Assembly (NCBI RefSeq): GCF_023824195.1
Contig: NZ_CP085442.1
Location: 2,456,001 to 2,520,000, forward strand
Source of the DNA: Priestia megaterium
GTDB lineage: Bacteria > Bacillota > Bacilli > Bacillales > Bacillaceae_H
Length of the DNA stretch: 64,000 nt
Direction: 5' to 3'
Shown: positions 35,063 through 43,817 of the stretch, piece after piece
Layout: every line of letters begins with the position of its first letter
Position numbering within the stretch: the first letter of the stretch is position 1
Notes under the pieces: generated by a model
The model's database searches: none
What the model saw: only the letters and a program-made list of their open reading frames with translations
Told to the model about the DNA's origin: nothing
Translations under genes and position numbers: made by a program

Positions 35063-35092
35063 TTGACAAATATATGAAGCGGTCATTAGAAT
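35063..35092 (+). promoter_or_regulatory. Sigma-A promoter of the BacA-like cluster
   Basis: A perfect TTGACA (35063-35068) and TAGAAT (35087-35092) are 18 bases apart, 48 bases ahead of the ATP-grasp gene. The 240 bases between the dispersed repeat and this promoter are very AT-rich and hold no gene. Confidence 0.7.
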
Positions 35093-35139
35093 TTAGTCAT
35101 CGAACAGTGAAGAGCTGTTTAAAAGTAGGGGGGAAGTAA

Positions 35140-36402
35140 ATGCCGTTACAAAATAAGCATCTAGCAGTTGTGTTACAAAATACATATTTACCGTTTATTT
35201 TTGAAGAAGCAGAAGCTCTCGGAATTAAAGTGACGTTTTTTTATAACCAAGAAGAAGTAGAACCTAAGCATCTTAAAAACGTACAAAATTTCATACCCAT
35301 TGATTTATTTCACACCCCAGACAAAGCTCTTGAGATTATTAAAGCAGAGCATCACAAAAATCCTTTTGACGGCATTATGACATTATATGAGCCAGCGTTA
35401 GAGTTTGTATCTCAGCTGACAGAAAAATTAAACTTACCGGGCTTATCACCGTTTGTGATTAGTAACTGTCGCAATAAACAGAAGATGAGAGAGGTTTTAA
35501 AAGATAATGATCTTAACACTCCGTATTTTAAAGAGGTTGAAAATACGGAGGAATTAAAGAATCTTTCACTGCCTTATCCTGTCGTAGTAAAACCTTCTAA
35601 CGGATTTTCCAGTCAAGGTGTATCACGAGCGAATAATAAAAAGGAACTGATTGACAGCATAGAAAAAGTGAGACGCGTAAATGAAGAAGACCTAAGTAAA
35701 TTCACAAAAAATAAAACGGGCATGGTAATTGAGCAATTTATAGACGGACCAGAGTTTGCTATTGAGACGTTTTCTGTAGAAGGAGAAGTTTATGTACTTT
35801 CTATAGGTTATAAAGGAAATTCCAAAGGACCTTTTTTTGAAGAAGGTGTTTATATAGCTCCAGCTCAGCTAGAAGAAAACGTTTGGCAATCTATTGCACA
35901 AGAAGCAGCTAGAGCAGCAAATGCTTTAGGAATTGAGGATGGACCGGCTCATATTGAATTACGCCTGGATCCATTGGGAAAACCTTATGTGATTGAAATA
36001 GGAGCGCGTATTGGAGGGTCTGGTATTTCTCATTATATCGTAAAGGAAAGTACAGGTATTAACTATATGGAGCTAGTTTTTTACTATGTATTAGGATTAA
36101 AACCTCCTGCATTAAAAAATGAAAAAAAACGAAAGAAAGTGGTGGGCAACTACATTATTCCTGTGCAAGGCCATGGGATTTTTAAAGAAATTCGAGGCTT
36201 AGAAGACGTGCGTATAGATACTGAAGTAAAAAGGGTTATTCAATTTATAACTAAAGGGACAGACATTTTACCATATCCGCACTTTTCAGGTTACCCTGGA
36301 TTTATTTTAACCACTCATGACTCTTATTCCGACTGTGAGCAGTATTACAGCTATTTAGATAACAAAGTAAAAATCGTTTATAAAAATAAAGTAAACGCAT
36401 AG
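35140..36402 (+). CDS. ATP-grasp ligase (candidate L-amino acid/dipeptide ligase)
   Basis: A 420-residue ATP-grasp enzyme of the carbamoyl-phosphate-synthase/BacD superfamily. It has NKQKMREVLKDNDLNTPYF (about 115), the ATP lysine strand YPVVVKPSNGFSSQGV (about 146), EQFIDGPEFAIETFSV (about 205) and the metal-binding AHIELRLDPLGKPYVIEIGARIGGSGISH (about 270-298). A C-terminal domain ends near 420. It would activate a carboxylate as acyl-phosphate and join it to an amine. First gene of the cluster, with its own promoter; a GGGGGGAAGT ribosome site precedes the ATG. BacD is the best functional analogue because a BacA-like gene follows. Confidence 0.85.
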   Translation: MPLQNKHLAVVLQNTYLPFIFEEAEALGIKVTFFYNQEEVEPKHLKNVQNFIPIDLFHTPDKALEIIKAEHHKNPFDGIMTLYEPALEFVSQLTEKLNLPGLSPFVISNCRNKQKMREVLKDNDLNTPYFKEVENTEELKNLSLPYPVVVKPSNGFSSQGVSRANNKKELIDSIEKVRRVNEEDLSKFTKNKTGMVIEQFIDGPEFAIETFSVEGEVYVLSIGYKGNSKGPFFEEGVYIAPAQLEENVWQSIAQEAARAANALGIEDGPAHIELRLDPLGKPYVIEIGARIGGSGISHYIVKESTGINYMELVFYYVLGLKPPALKNEKKRKKVVGNYIIPVQGHGIFKEIRGLEDVRIDTEVKRVIQFITKGTDILPYPHFSGYPGFILTTHDSYSDCEQYYSYLDNKVKIVYKNKVNA

Positions 36403-36417
36403 GGGGTATCAAAGGCT

Positions 36418-36978
36418 ATGATAGTTGCAGAGTCGTCTAGTAAGAAAAATAAGCAGCTTCAAAAGATTAGCATTATCCATACCTTAGGGCCTGAAGGAAC
36501 AAATTGTGAAAAAGCAGGCTATCTGTGGTTCGAACGCCAAAGCATACAAGGTCAGGTGTTTTTGCATCAAACGTTGGAAGAAGCTTTAGTTCATGTGAAA
36601 GAAACAGAGAGTTCTGCTCTTCTAGGCTGTGCGGTATATCCTTACTTACATGATATTGTGTTCAAAAATTTAGCTAGTTTAGAGCTAGTAGATAGCTTTA
36701 TTATGCCAACGTATAACATGGTGCTTGCCTCAAAAGAAGAGGTGATAACAAACAATAATCTATTAATTGCTTCACATCCTGCCCCTGTTAATTTAGCTCA
36801 TTCCATCAGTACCCATATTCAGTTAGTAAATAGTAATGCTCAAGCGGCGATTGATTGCTTAGAAGGAAAGGTAGACGCATGTATTACAACAAGTAAAGCT
36901 GCTAACGAGCAGGGGTTAACAGTTGTAAAAGATTTTGGAGAAGTGCCGATGTGTTTTACGCTCCACGGAAGAAAATAG
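36418..36978 (+). CDS. BacA-like prephenate decarboxylase homologue
   Basis: A 186-residue stand-alone prephenate-dehydratase-fold protein, without the ACT domain of PheA (about 285). It opens with IIHTLGPEGTNCEKAGY (about 22), has SHPAPVNLAHSI (about 120) and ends PMCFTLHGRK. This ending aligns with that of BacA (PMSWSLFG) and not with the TRF motif used by true dehydratases. BacA decarboxylates prephenate without aromatising it, giving dihydro-4-hydroxyphenylpyruvate, the precursor of anticapsin. Fifteen bases after the ATP-grasp gene. The match is from memory of the family, so the subfamily needs alignment. Confidence 0.75.
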   Translation: MIVAESSSKKNKQLQKISIIHTLGPEGTNCEKAGYLWFERQSIQGQVFLHQTLEEALVHVKETESSALLGCAVYPYLHDIVFKNLASLELVDSFIMPTYNMVLASKEEVITNNNLLIASHPAPVNLAHSISTHIQLVNSNAQAAIDCLEGKVDACITTSKAANEQGLTVVKDFGEVPMCFTLHGRK

Positions 36979-37010
36979 GCTCAACTTTAAAAAAGAAATA
37001 AGGTGAAACA

Positions 37011-37949
37011 GTGATTTCTAAATTAACCCGTATTCATGTACATCTTTTGTTTTGTCTATTAGCCGTCATCGGGGGAACGACATGGGCTTTTCAAAAGACT
37101 GGATTAAAGGATAGCTTGCCTCTATGGTCAGCAGGTATGAGGTTTTTAATTGCTAGTTTAATAATTGCCCTCTACCTCTTATTCACAAAAAAAATGGCCG
37201 TTTCAAAAGAAGTAGTAATCATTTCAGCATTAAACGGAATTTTGTACTTTGCTCTACCGTTTGGTTCTGTTTATTGGGCATCTGTCTATTTGCCAAGCGG
37301 GCTTGTTTCCGTTTTAGCTGCCAGCATTTCAGTGTTTGCCCTTTTATTTAATCGTTTATTTAAAGGAACACCAGCTACAAAAGGACAAAAGATAGGTGTA
37401 GTCATGTGCTTAATTGGTATGAGCGTTGTATTTGGAAATCAGCTGTTTATACAGGGAAATGTTATTCAAATAGTAGCAATGATCGTCATTTTAATGGCTA
37501 TGCTAGGTTCTGCTTTTATAACTGTTCAAGTTCAATCTCGCATAAAATCCTTGCCTATTATGACCTTTAATTCTTTTTCGATGCTAAGTGGAGGCGGTTG
37601 TTTACTGATTGTTAGTTTATTTATAGAGAATGGAAACCGCACTTTCTCTGGGGTTAGTCTTATCTCATTATTATACTTGGCCATTATAGGGTCGGTCTTG
37701 GGGTTTTCTATTAATATTTATTTATTAAAAAAATGGCATATATCAAAGGCAACGGCGCATTTATTTATTTCACCGGTTATCGCCTTATATGTAGGATTTG
37801 TCTTTTTAGGTGAAACATTAAACAAACAGGTCTATATAGGTACAGCGTTTGTAATAGCAGGGGTTATATTTATTAACTTAAAAAAGCAAATAGAGAAAAA
37901 CACAAATAACTCTACTCTTAAATCATCTAAAAATATTTCTGCTAAGTAG
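37011..37949 (+). CDS. EamA/DMT family transporter
   Basis: A 312-residue protein with two EamA repeats of five membrane segments each (about 8-135 and 148-292). The first contains GGTTWAFQKTGLKDSLPLWSAGMRF and PSGLVSVLAASISVFALL; the second GSVLGFSINIYLLKKWHISKATAHLFISPVIALYVGFVFLGETL, all typical. Starts with GTG, six bases after AAGGTG. DMT proteins export amino acids and related metabolites, so it probably exports the product of this cluster and may give self-protection. A charged C-terminal tail follows. Confidence 0.88.
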   Translation: MISKLTRIHVHLLFCLLAVIGGTTWAFQKTGLKDSLPLWSAGMRFLIASLIIALYLLFTKKMAVSKEVVIISALNGILYFALPFGSVYWASVYLPSGLVSVLAASISVFALLFNRLFKGTPATKGQKIGVVMCLIGMSVVFGNQLFIQGNVIQIVAMIVILMAMLGSAFITVQVQSRIKSLPIMTFNSFSMLSGGGCLLIVSLFIENGNRTFSGVSLISLLYLAIIGSVLGFSINIYLLKKWHISKATAHLFISPVIALYVGFVFLGETLNKQVYIGTAFVIAGVIFINLKKQIEKNTNNSTLKSSKNISAK

Positions 37950-37976
37950 CTGTTCTAAAAAAGGAGGGTTTTAATC

Positions 37977-39212
37977 ATGTTAACAAAAAATCACACTCAA
38001 AGTTTAGTGGAGTTATTAAACGATAAAATAGTACCTGCTCTATATGAGATAAGAAAATATCAGGGCCCAAATGGAGAGGTCAAAAGAAATTACGAAAAAG
38101 CTAGAGAGCTCTTATTAAAAGTAGTTGCTGAAACTGAAACAATGTATAACTCTTTAAATTTACCTGAAGTGTGGAATGCATTAAAAAATGACGTATGTGA
38201 TTGGATCGAAAGAGGACTCGATCAAGCTCCTTATTTTGATCAAATGTTAATTGCTTATAGCCCGCCTGCAAACGGGGAGGCGACGTTCTTTTTAGGACCG
38301 ATTGTAACGCCTAATGGCCCTACAAAAAGAGGGTTTTATTTAGAAGCCTTTATCGCCGTTCGCGATGAACCTGAAATCATGAAATCCATTGAAGCAGACC
38401 TTCCTCATCCTAAAAATGGATGTGAATCTTTAAAGCTGTTGGCTGGTACTCAAGGATTTATGGAAGGGAAGTGTATTGTATTTTTCCCTGAGAATGTAAA
38501 AACAAAAGAAAAGGTAACAAGTCAAAACTTCGCGATATTTTTCTTTAATAAATTTCACAGCATATACAATGAGGATACATTAAAAAGAGCGTATTCTATC
38601 TTTCCTGATTTTAACTTTAAATCTCATACTATGAATAGAGAAGACACCTATCAGGCAAGGGTAATCTGGGGATATCTGCATGATTATTACCATCACTGCG
38701 GAAATAAACCTTTTGACCAACATATACAGGCGAAAATGAATTTTTTTGCAGGCATACTAGAAGAAGTTAAAGTAGATTGCCAGACAGTGCTGACTCTTCA
38801 TAAAAGAAAATATCCTTTTTGGGAAGAGATAACGGAATTTGTTCTCTTTGAACGACTTTTAAGATACCCTAGTCAGCATAATGCACCCCGAAACTTTGAT
38901 TCTGGAACAGGATTTTTTCTTTTTAGCTGGTTAGTTGCAAATGGGCGTTCAATATCCCGAAAAGGAGACCATGCTTATTTAGATTTAGACATATGCTTAA
39001 AAGAACTGGATCTTTTAGTAAAAGAAATTGAAGAACTTGAAATGATTCAAAGTGACCTTGACTATAAAGAAGAAGCTGAACATTATGTTCGAAAATACTT
39101 ATTACCTAGTGAGAACGGTGATAAATTTATTATCCCGGACAATTACTTTATTAATCAGCAAAATAAAAAGATTGAAGTTCCATACTTACTATTCGATGAC
39201 CATAATCTTTAA
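37977..39212 (+). CDS. Unrecognised soluble protein with HDYYHH motif
   Basis: A 411-residue soluble protein that I do not recognise with confidence; it may belong to the DUF6421 group. No signal peptide or membrane segment is seen. A WGYLHDYYHHCG segment at about 229-241 offers three His and one Asp in a helix-like spacing, and LEEVKVDCQTV (about 262) and EFVLFERLL (about 289) add acidic residues, so a metal site is plausible. YSPPANGEATFFLGPIVTPNGPTKRGFYLE (about 90-120) looks beta-rich. Lodged between exporter and aminotransferase genes, it is probably the tailoring enzyme of the pathway. Strong AAAAGGAGGG site ahead. Confidence 0.75.
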   Translation: MLTKNHTQSLVELLNDKIVPALYEIRKYQGPNGEVKRNYEKARELLLKVVAETETMYNSLNLPEVWNALKNDVCDWIERGLDQAPYFDQMLIAYSPPANGEATFFLGPIVTPNGPTKRGFYLEAFIAVRDEPEIMKSIEADLPHPKNGCESLKLLAGTQGFMEGKCIVFFPENVKTKEKVTSQNFAIFFFNKFHSIYNEDTLKRAYSIFPDFNFKSHTMNREDTYQARVIWGYLHDYYHHCGNKPFDQHIQAKMNFFAGILEEVKVDCQTVLTLHKRKYPFWEEITEFVLFERLLRYPSQHNAPRNFDSGTGFFLFSWLVANGRSISRKGDHAYLDLDICLKELDLLVKEIEELEMIQSDLDYKEEAEHYVRKYLLPSENGDKFIIPDNYFINQQNKKIEVPYLLFDDHNL

Positions 39213-39227
39213 GGAGAAGGTGCACTA

Positions 39228-40529
39228 GTGACTGCTTTGCATTTAAGTAAAATAGGAAACAAAATGACTAATAAAGTAGGCGTTCGCGCTATTATGCATG
39301 ACATCCAAAAAGTGCTCAATTCCGATCTCAATCAATATGTGAATTTAAGCGCTGGCAACCCTGCTATCCTCCCTCAAGTTTATGAAATGTGGGAAGAAGC
39401 TTTAAGAGATATTGTGAACGACAAACAATTAAAAAATTTGATTAGCCAATATGGTTCTAGTTACGGTACGCATGAATTAATTGATTGCATAAGAGAATAC
39501 TTCTTTACGAATTATCGTATTAAACTGGACAGAGAACAAGTCTTGATCACTTCGGGAAGTCAAAATCTCTTTTTTTTAGCTTTAAATTCGTTTTGCGGTA
39601 CAAGTAAAGAAGGAAGAGTGAAAAAAGCATTAATACCTATGCTGCCAGATTACGCTGGGTATAGTGGAGTCGCGCTCGAGGAAGGTGTAATAGAAGGAAT
39701 TCCTCCTATCCTCTCAAAGATTGATCATCATACGTTTCGTTATGAATTTAACAAACAGGCATTTAAAGATAAAATAGCTCAGGACCCAGACGTTGGAGCT
39801 GTTGTATTATCAAGGCCTAATAACCCAAGCGGCAACATTCTTTCCGAAGAAGCCGTACAGCTTATATCCCAAGTGTGCAAGGACTATAACATTCCATTGC
39901 TAATTGATTCAGCTTACGCACCGCCTTTTCCTGCTATTAATTTTATTGAAATGGATCCAATCATACATGACAATATCATTCACTGCATGAGTCTTTCTAA
40001 AGCCGGATTGCCTGGAGAAAGAATAGGAATTGCTATAGGAAAAAGTGACTTCATAAAAGTAATGGAAGCATTTCAATCAAATATTTTGATTCACTCTTCT
40101 AGGTTAGGTCAGCGGATGGTGGTTAACACCTTAAAGAGCGGGAATTTACCCGAAATTTCAGCTAACTATATAAGAACTCATTATAAACAAAAACATGACT
40201 ATTTAAAAAATCTTTTAACTACACGTATGCCTGATGATATTCCTTGGTATTTGCACAAAGCGGAAGGTTCGTTATTTGGTTGGCTTTGGTTAGAAGGTTT
40301 GCCTTTCAGTGATAACGATCTATACAATAAATTAAAAGCAGAAAACTTGATTGTAGTACCAGGCGGATCATTCTTTCACGGCAGCCAATCTTCTTCTCAC
40401 AACCGGGAGTGCATTCGCATAAGTCTTACTGCTACAGATGAGGAGTTAAAGAAAGGAATTGATATTCTTTCTTCAGTAGTTAAGGAAATATACAATTCAA
40501 ACTTTATATTTCAAACAGAAAAAATATAA
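39228..40529 (+). CDS. Class I aminotransferase, AvtA (valine-pyruvate transaminase)-like
   Basis: A 433-residue fold-type I PLP enzyme. It shows SAGNPAILP (about 42), SQYGSSYGTHELIDCI (about 75), SGSQNLFFLALN (about 109), LSRPNNPSGNILS (about 195), DSAYAPPFP (about 228) and the Schiff-base lysine in CMSLSKAGLPGERIG (about 255). This pattern is AvtA-like. In the cluster it could put an amino group on the oxo-acid made by the BacA-like enzyme, the job BacF does in bacilysin synthesis. It starts at GTG, seven to eight bases after AAGGAGAAGG. Confidence 0.85.
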   Translation: MTALHLSKIGNKMTNKVGVRAIMHDIQKVLNSDLNQYVNLSAGNPAILPQVYEMWEEALRDIVNDKQLKNLISQYGSSYGTHELIDCIREYFFTNYRIKLDREQVLITSGSQNLFFLALNSFCGTSKEGRVKKALIPMLPDYAGYSGVALEEGVIEGIPPILSKIDHHTFRYEFNKQAFKDKIAQDPDVGAVVLSRPNNPSGNILSEEAVQLISQVCKDYNIPLLIDSAYAPPFPAINFIEMDPIIHDNIIHCMSLSKAGLPGERIGIAIGKSDFIKVMEAFQSNILIHSSRLGQRMVVNTLKSGNLPEISANYIRTHYKQKHDYLKNLLTTRMPDDIPWYLHKAEGSLFGWLWLEGLPFSDNDLYNKLKAENLIVVPGGSFFHGSQSSSHNRECIRISLTATDEELKKGIDILSSVVKEIYNSNFIFQTEKI

Positions 40530-40721
40530 TTTCTTTAAGATTTAGAAGTGCAACTAATACGTAATCATAAAGGGTTCAGTTTTATAAGCTAAAGATTGTT
40601 TAAAGAAGACAATAACATCTAAGTTCTTTTGGAATTGGATAACTTTTTGTAATGAAAGACTCCTATATTTCTGCTAGCATATGAACCACGTCAAGAAATA
40701 GCAAGGAGGCTTTTTATTTTT

Positions 40722-41180
40722 ATGATAAAGAAACTAGTGATTGCTATAGCAATGCTTATCCCAAGTTTTGGTGCAGGTTACTCAGCATTTGCTGCAGCGC
40801 CCGCTCATGAACAGCACATTCAAGTAAATAAAAATGATAAAGAATTATTAGCTCGTCTTGTATCAGCTGAAGCCAAAGGAGAGCCTTATGCAGGCAAAGT
40901 AGCCGTGGCGACAGTTGTATTAAATAGAATGGACAGCAGCAAATTCCCGGACACTGTAAAAGGCGTTATTTATCAAAAAGGTCAGTATAGTCCGGTCAGC
41001 AACGGTCAAATTAATAAACCTGCAGACAAAGATTCAAAAAAAGCTGTAGAAGAAGCAATTAACTTCCAAGGTCAAGGGAAAGGTTCATTATTCTTCTTTA
41101 ATCCTGATAAAACGGGAGATCAATGGCTGCGCCAAAAACAAGAAACAATTAAAATAGGACATCATGTATTTGCAAAATAA
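40722..41180 (+). CDS. SleB/CwlJ-like cell wall hydrolase
   Basis: A 152-residue exported protein. A signal peptide (MIKKLVIAIAMLIPSFGAGYSAFA-A) is cleaved near residue 25. The rest is one Hydrolase_2 domain: LLARLVSAEAKGEPYAGKVAVATVVLNRM (about 40-70), with the catalytic Glu in SAEAKGEP, and GKGSLFFFNPDKTGDQWLR near the end. Members are lytic transglycosylases or amidases active on spore cortex or vegetative wall (YkvT-like). The small size, without a peptidoglycan-binding domain, and a terminator behind it mark a single-gene unit. Confidence 0.87.
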   Translation: MIKKLVIAIAMLIPSFGAGYSAFAAAPAHEQHIQVNKNDKELLARLVSAEAKGEPYAGKVAVATVVLNRMDSSKFPDTVKGVIYQKGQYSPVSNGQINKPADKDSKKAVEEAINFQGQGKGSLFFFNPDKTGDQWLRQKQETIKIGHHVFAK

Positions 41181-41183
41181 TGA

Positions 41184-41225
41184 AAAAGCTAATGGCTAGC
41201 TGCGCGCTGCCATTAGCTTTTTTAG
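41184..41225 (+). terminator. Rho-independent terminator after the cell wall hydrolase gene
   Basis: AAAAGCTAATGGC pairs perfectly with GCCATTAGCTTTT around a 12-base GC-rich loop, followed by T residues. Confidence 0.9.
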
Positions 41226-41322
41226 TTATGTACATAAAATAAACAGTAGAACAACCTTTAAAATTAGAATTTCATGGTAAAATATAAGAAGTCATTCATA
41301 ATTAAAAATATGAGGTGATAAC

Positions 41323-41400
41323 TTGAAAGAGAATATGATGTTTGCTTGGATAGCTTCATGGTTAGCTCTTGTTGGTCAGCTCGTTTTTTTATGGGAGTAG
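41323..41400 (+). CDS. Possible 25-residue membrane peptide
   Basis: A TTG-started frame behind GAGGTGATAAC codes for a single hydrophobic helix with Trp at both ends (core FAWIASWLALVGQLVFLW) and a charged MKEN start. No other gene lies between 41226 and 41688, and a clear terminator follows at 41550. A short frame of this kind can arise by chance; the good ribosome site and the helix are the only support. Confidence 0.4.
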   Translation: MKENMMFAWIASWLALVGQLVFLWE

Positions 41401-41549
41401 CACTTTTTACAGGGGATTGGTGCTACATGATGTGGAGTTTTATGATAAGCATAATTTTGTAGGTATACCTAGTATAATTGGTACCTATAAACGAAATCAG
41501 CAGCTAAAAGCATACAAAAAATAAGGAATATCGTATTGAAACGAGCTAT

Positions 41550-41585
41550 GAAAGACTTAGAGAAATCCTCCAAGTCTTTTTTTGT
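41550..41585 (+). terminator. Rho-independent terminator upstream of the sulfatase gene
   Basis: AAAGACTT-AGAG pairs with CTCC-AAGTCTTT, followed by a long T run. It ends a transcript from the 41.3 kb region, which supports a transcribed unit there. Confidence 0.8.
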
Positions 41586-41688
41586 TTGGGCATAAAAAGA
41601 CATGAACCGTACTCCGTTCTTCTAAAAAAAGTACTTTTTACATAGTTTATCAATACAGAAAATTTGATAAACACGCGGAGGAGTAAAC

Positions 41689-43431
41689 ATGCAGGAGCAG
41701 CCTAATTTTTTGTTTATTATCGTGGACGAGGAGCGATTTCCACCCGTATATGAAAGTAAAGAACTAAAAAAGTGGCGAAAAAAACATTTAAAAGCACATG
41801 AATTTTTAAAACAGCATGGAATGGAGTTTACCCGTCACTATGTCGGTTCTACAGCCTGTTCACCGAGTCGAGCTACATTGTTTACAGGGCAATACCCTTC
41901 CTTGCACGGAGTTACTCAAACGCAAGGTATCGCAAAAAAGTCACAAGATCCTGATATGTTTTGGCTGCAGCCTAATACCGTCCCAACCATGGGAGATTAT
42001 TTTAAGCAGGCTGGGTATCAAACCTTTTATAAAGGAAAATGGCATATTTCTGATGAGAACATCTTAATTTCAGGAACACATAACGTTTTTTCTAGCTACC
42101 AGATGCAAACAGGAATACCGGATCCAGAAAAAGAGTGCCTCTATCAACGGGCTAATAAACTTGAAAAGTTTGGTTTTTCAGGATGGATTGGTCCAGAACC
42201 GGAAGGGAGAAACCCACGCAATTCTGGTTCATCTGCGGCCGTTGGAGTGAACGGACGAGACGAAATATATGCAGAGGAAATCATAGAGCTTATTCAACGA
42301 TTAGAACATCAAACGACTGCGCAGCCTTGGCTCATGGTAGCTTCGTTTGTGAACCCGCATGACATTGCGCTGTTCGGAGCGATTACCAAACACCTTCCTA
42401 TGTTTCAGTTTTCTATTGACGAGACGATTCCGAACATCGAGCCGCCACCTACCATTAGAGAATCTTTACAAACAAAGCCTAGCGCTCAAAGTAGCTATAA
42501 ATACATCTATCCAAAAGCGCTGCAGCCAACCCAAAATTCTAGCTTCTACCGGCGCTTGTATTATCAGCTGCAAAAAAATGTTGATAAACAAATTTTAAAA
42601 GTTCTTCGGACCATAGAACAATCTTCGTTCTATGAAAATACAATTATTATTTTCACGTCTGATCACGGTGATTTGCTTGGAGCTCATGGGGGACTACATC
42701 AAAAATGGTACAACATGTATGAAGAATCTATTCACGTGCCGCTTCTTATTCACCACAAATGTTTATTTCCAAATTATCAACGTACAGACCTGCTGAATAG
42801 TCACGTTGACTTGATCCCGACAATGCTTAGTTTAGCTAATATCGATGCTTCCGCTGTTCAAAAGCAATTACAAAAAAGTCATACGGAAGTACATCCATTT
42901 GTTGGGCGAGACCTGTCACGTATATTCCGAGGAGAAACGTGTGCTGAGCAAGAAAAAACACCGATTTTCTTCATGACGGATGATGACCCGACGAAAGGAC
43001 TTCACCAAACAAATTTTTCAGGAGAAAGCTACCCGTCAGTTGTTCAGCCCAATCACATTCAAGCAGTCATTGTCGAGTTTTCGTCAGCGGCAGGAAAGGA
43101 AATTTGGAAATACGCTCGCTATCATGATAATCCGCGATTTTGGTCAGCAGCTGACGAAAAAGATAAAGTCAACCACCGAGAGCAATATGAAGGTTACCCT
43201 GTAAGTCTTACTACCCTTAAAACAACACGTGTTCCCGATCAAATTGAAATGTACAATTTGACCAAGGATCCGTTAGAAACAGTAAATCTGGCTCACCTGT
43301 ATTTTTCGACAAATGAAACAAGGAAAATTCAGCGGCAGCTTGATGTTATTCTTAAAGAACAAATCAGGAAAAAACGGATTTTTCCGCAAAGTGGAAGCAT
43401 GCATGATGAGCTTCCGTCTAAAGATAGATAA
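41689..43431 (+). CDS. Sulfatase family hydrolase
   Basis: A 580-residue sulfatase. The formylglycine motif is Cys57-Ser-Pro-Ser-Arg61 in ACSPSRATLFTGQYPSLHG, so activation needs the Cys-type sulfatase maturase or FGE. FYKGKWHIS (about 115) and FTSDHGDLLGAHGG (about 322) supply further metal and substrate ligands. The first metal site reads IIVDEERFP, with Glu in place of the usual second Asp. There is no signal peptide, so it is cytoplasmic and more likely acts on a small sulfate, sulfonate or phosphonate ester. No maturase or transporter gene is adjacent. Confidence 0.87.
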   Translation: MQEQPNFLFIIVDEERFPPVYESKELKKWRKKHLKAHEFLKQHGMEFTRHYVGSTACSPSRATLFTGQYPSLHGVTQTQGIAKKSQDPDMFWLQPNTVPTMGDYFKQAGYQTFYKGKWHISDENILISGTHNVFSSYQMQTGIPDPEKECLYQRANKLEKFGFSGWIGPEPEGRNPRNSGSSAAVGVNGRDEIYAEEIIELIQRLEHQTTAQPWLMVASFVNPHDIALFGAITKHLPMFQFSIDETIPNIEPPPTIRESLQTKPSAQSSYKYIYPKALQPTQNSSFYRRLYYQLQKNVDKQILKVLRTIEQSSFYENTIIIFTSDHGDLLGAHGGLHQKWYNMYEESIHVPLLIHHKCLFPNYQRTDLLNSHVDLIPTMLSLANIDASAVQKQLQKSHTEVHPFVGRDLSRIFRGETCAEQEKTPIFFMTDDDPTKGLHQTNFSGESYPSVVQPNHIQAVIVEFSSAAGKEIWKYARYHDNPRFWSAADEKDKVNHREQYEGYPVSLTTLKTTRVPDQIEMYNLTKDPLETVNLAHLYFSTNETRKIQRQLDVILKEQIRKKRIFPQSGSMHDELPSKDR

Positions 43432-43781
43432 AAAATAGTTTCTACGGATTGAAGTCAAATATTTGGGTGAGTAGAAAAAGGTATATTTAATATTTTAATA
43501 TATAAATAAAAAACTTGATGATGCTTGTGCTATGTTACTTGTTCTGATTTGGAATAGTATTGGGTTTCACTTCGTTAATACGGCTTAGATAAAACAAATA
43601 TGGACTCCTGGCATCATTCTTTTGCGCCTTTATTGTTGTGAAAATAAAGGTAAAAATAAGAATGGAATGTAGTCGTTAATAGTATAATAAAAAACTTTTT
43701 AAGTCCGTGTATTCTTAAGTAACTTTTCGGAAATTCAAGCATAAAGTAATTCTATAACCTTAAAAAATAAAAAATTACTTC
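43432..43781 (+). other. 350-base AT-rich intergenic stretch, nothing identified
   Basis: No open frame with a ribosome site and no strong hairpin were seen. A short CCTTTAT/ATAAAGG stem near 43635-43660 lacks a T run. A TGGCAT...TTGCG pair near 43619 has wrong spacing for sigma-54. Confidence 0.5.
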
Positions 43782-43811
43782 TTGACTTCTGTTAAATTTA
43801 TACACTATAAT
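43782..43811 (+). promoter_or_regulatory. Sigma-A promoter of the T-box/threonyl-tRNA synthetase unit
   Basis: TTGACT (43782-43787) and a perfect TATAAT (43806-43811) are 18 bases apart. Transcription would begin near 43818, just before the first T-box. Confidence 0.75.
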
Positions 43812-43817
43812 CGCTTT

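Noticed and set aside
36418..36978. Ordinary prephenate dehydratase PheA
   Set aside because: The ACT domain is missing and the ending lacks the TRF motif needed for dehydratase chemistry.
43619..43636. TGGCAT followed by TTGCG, a possible sigma-54 promoter
   Set aside because: The GG and GC doublets are 12 bases apart instead of 10, and no gene starts near enough; the next transcribed unit has a clear sigma-A promoter.
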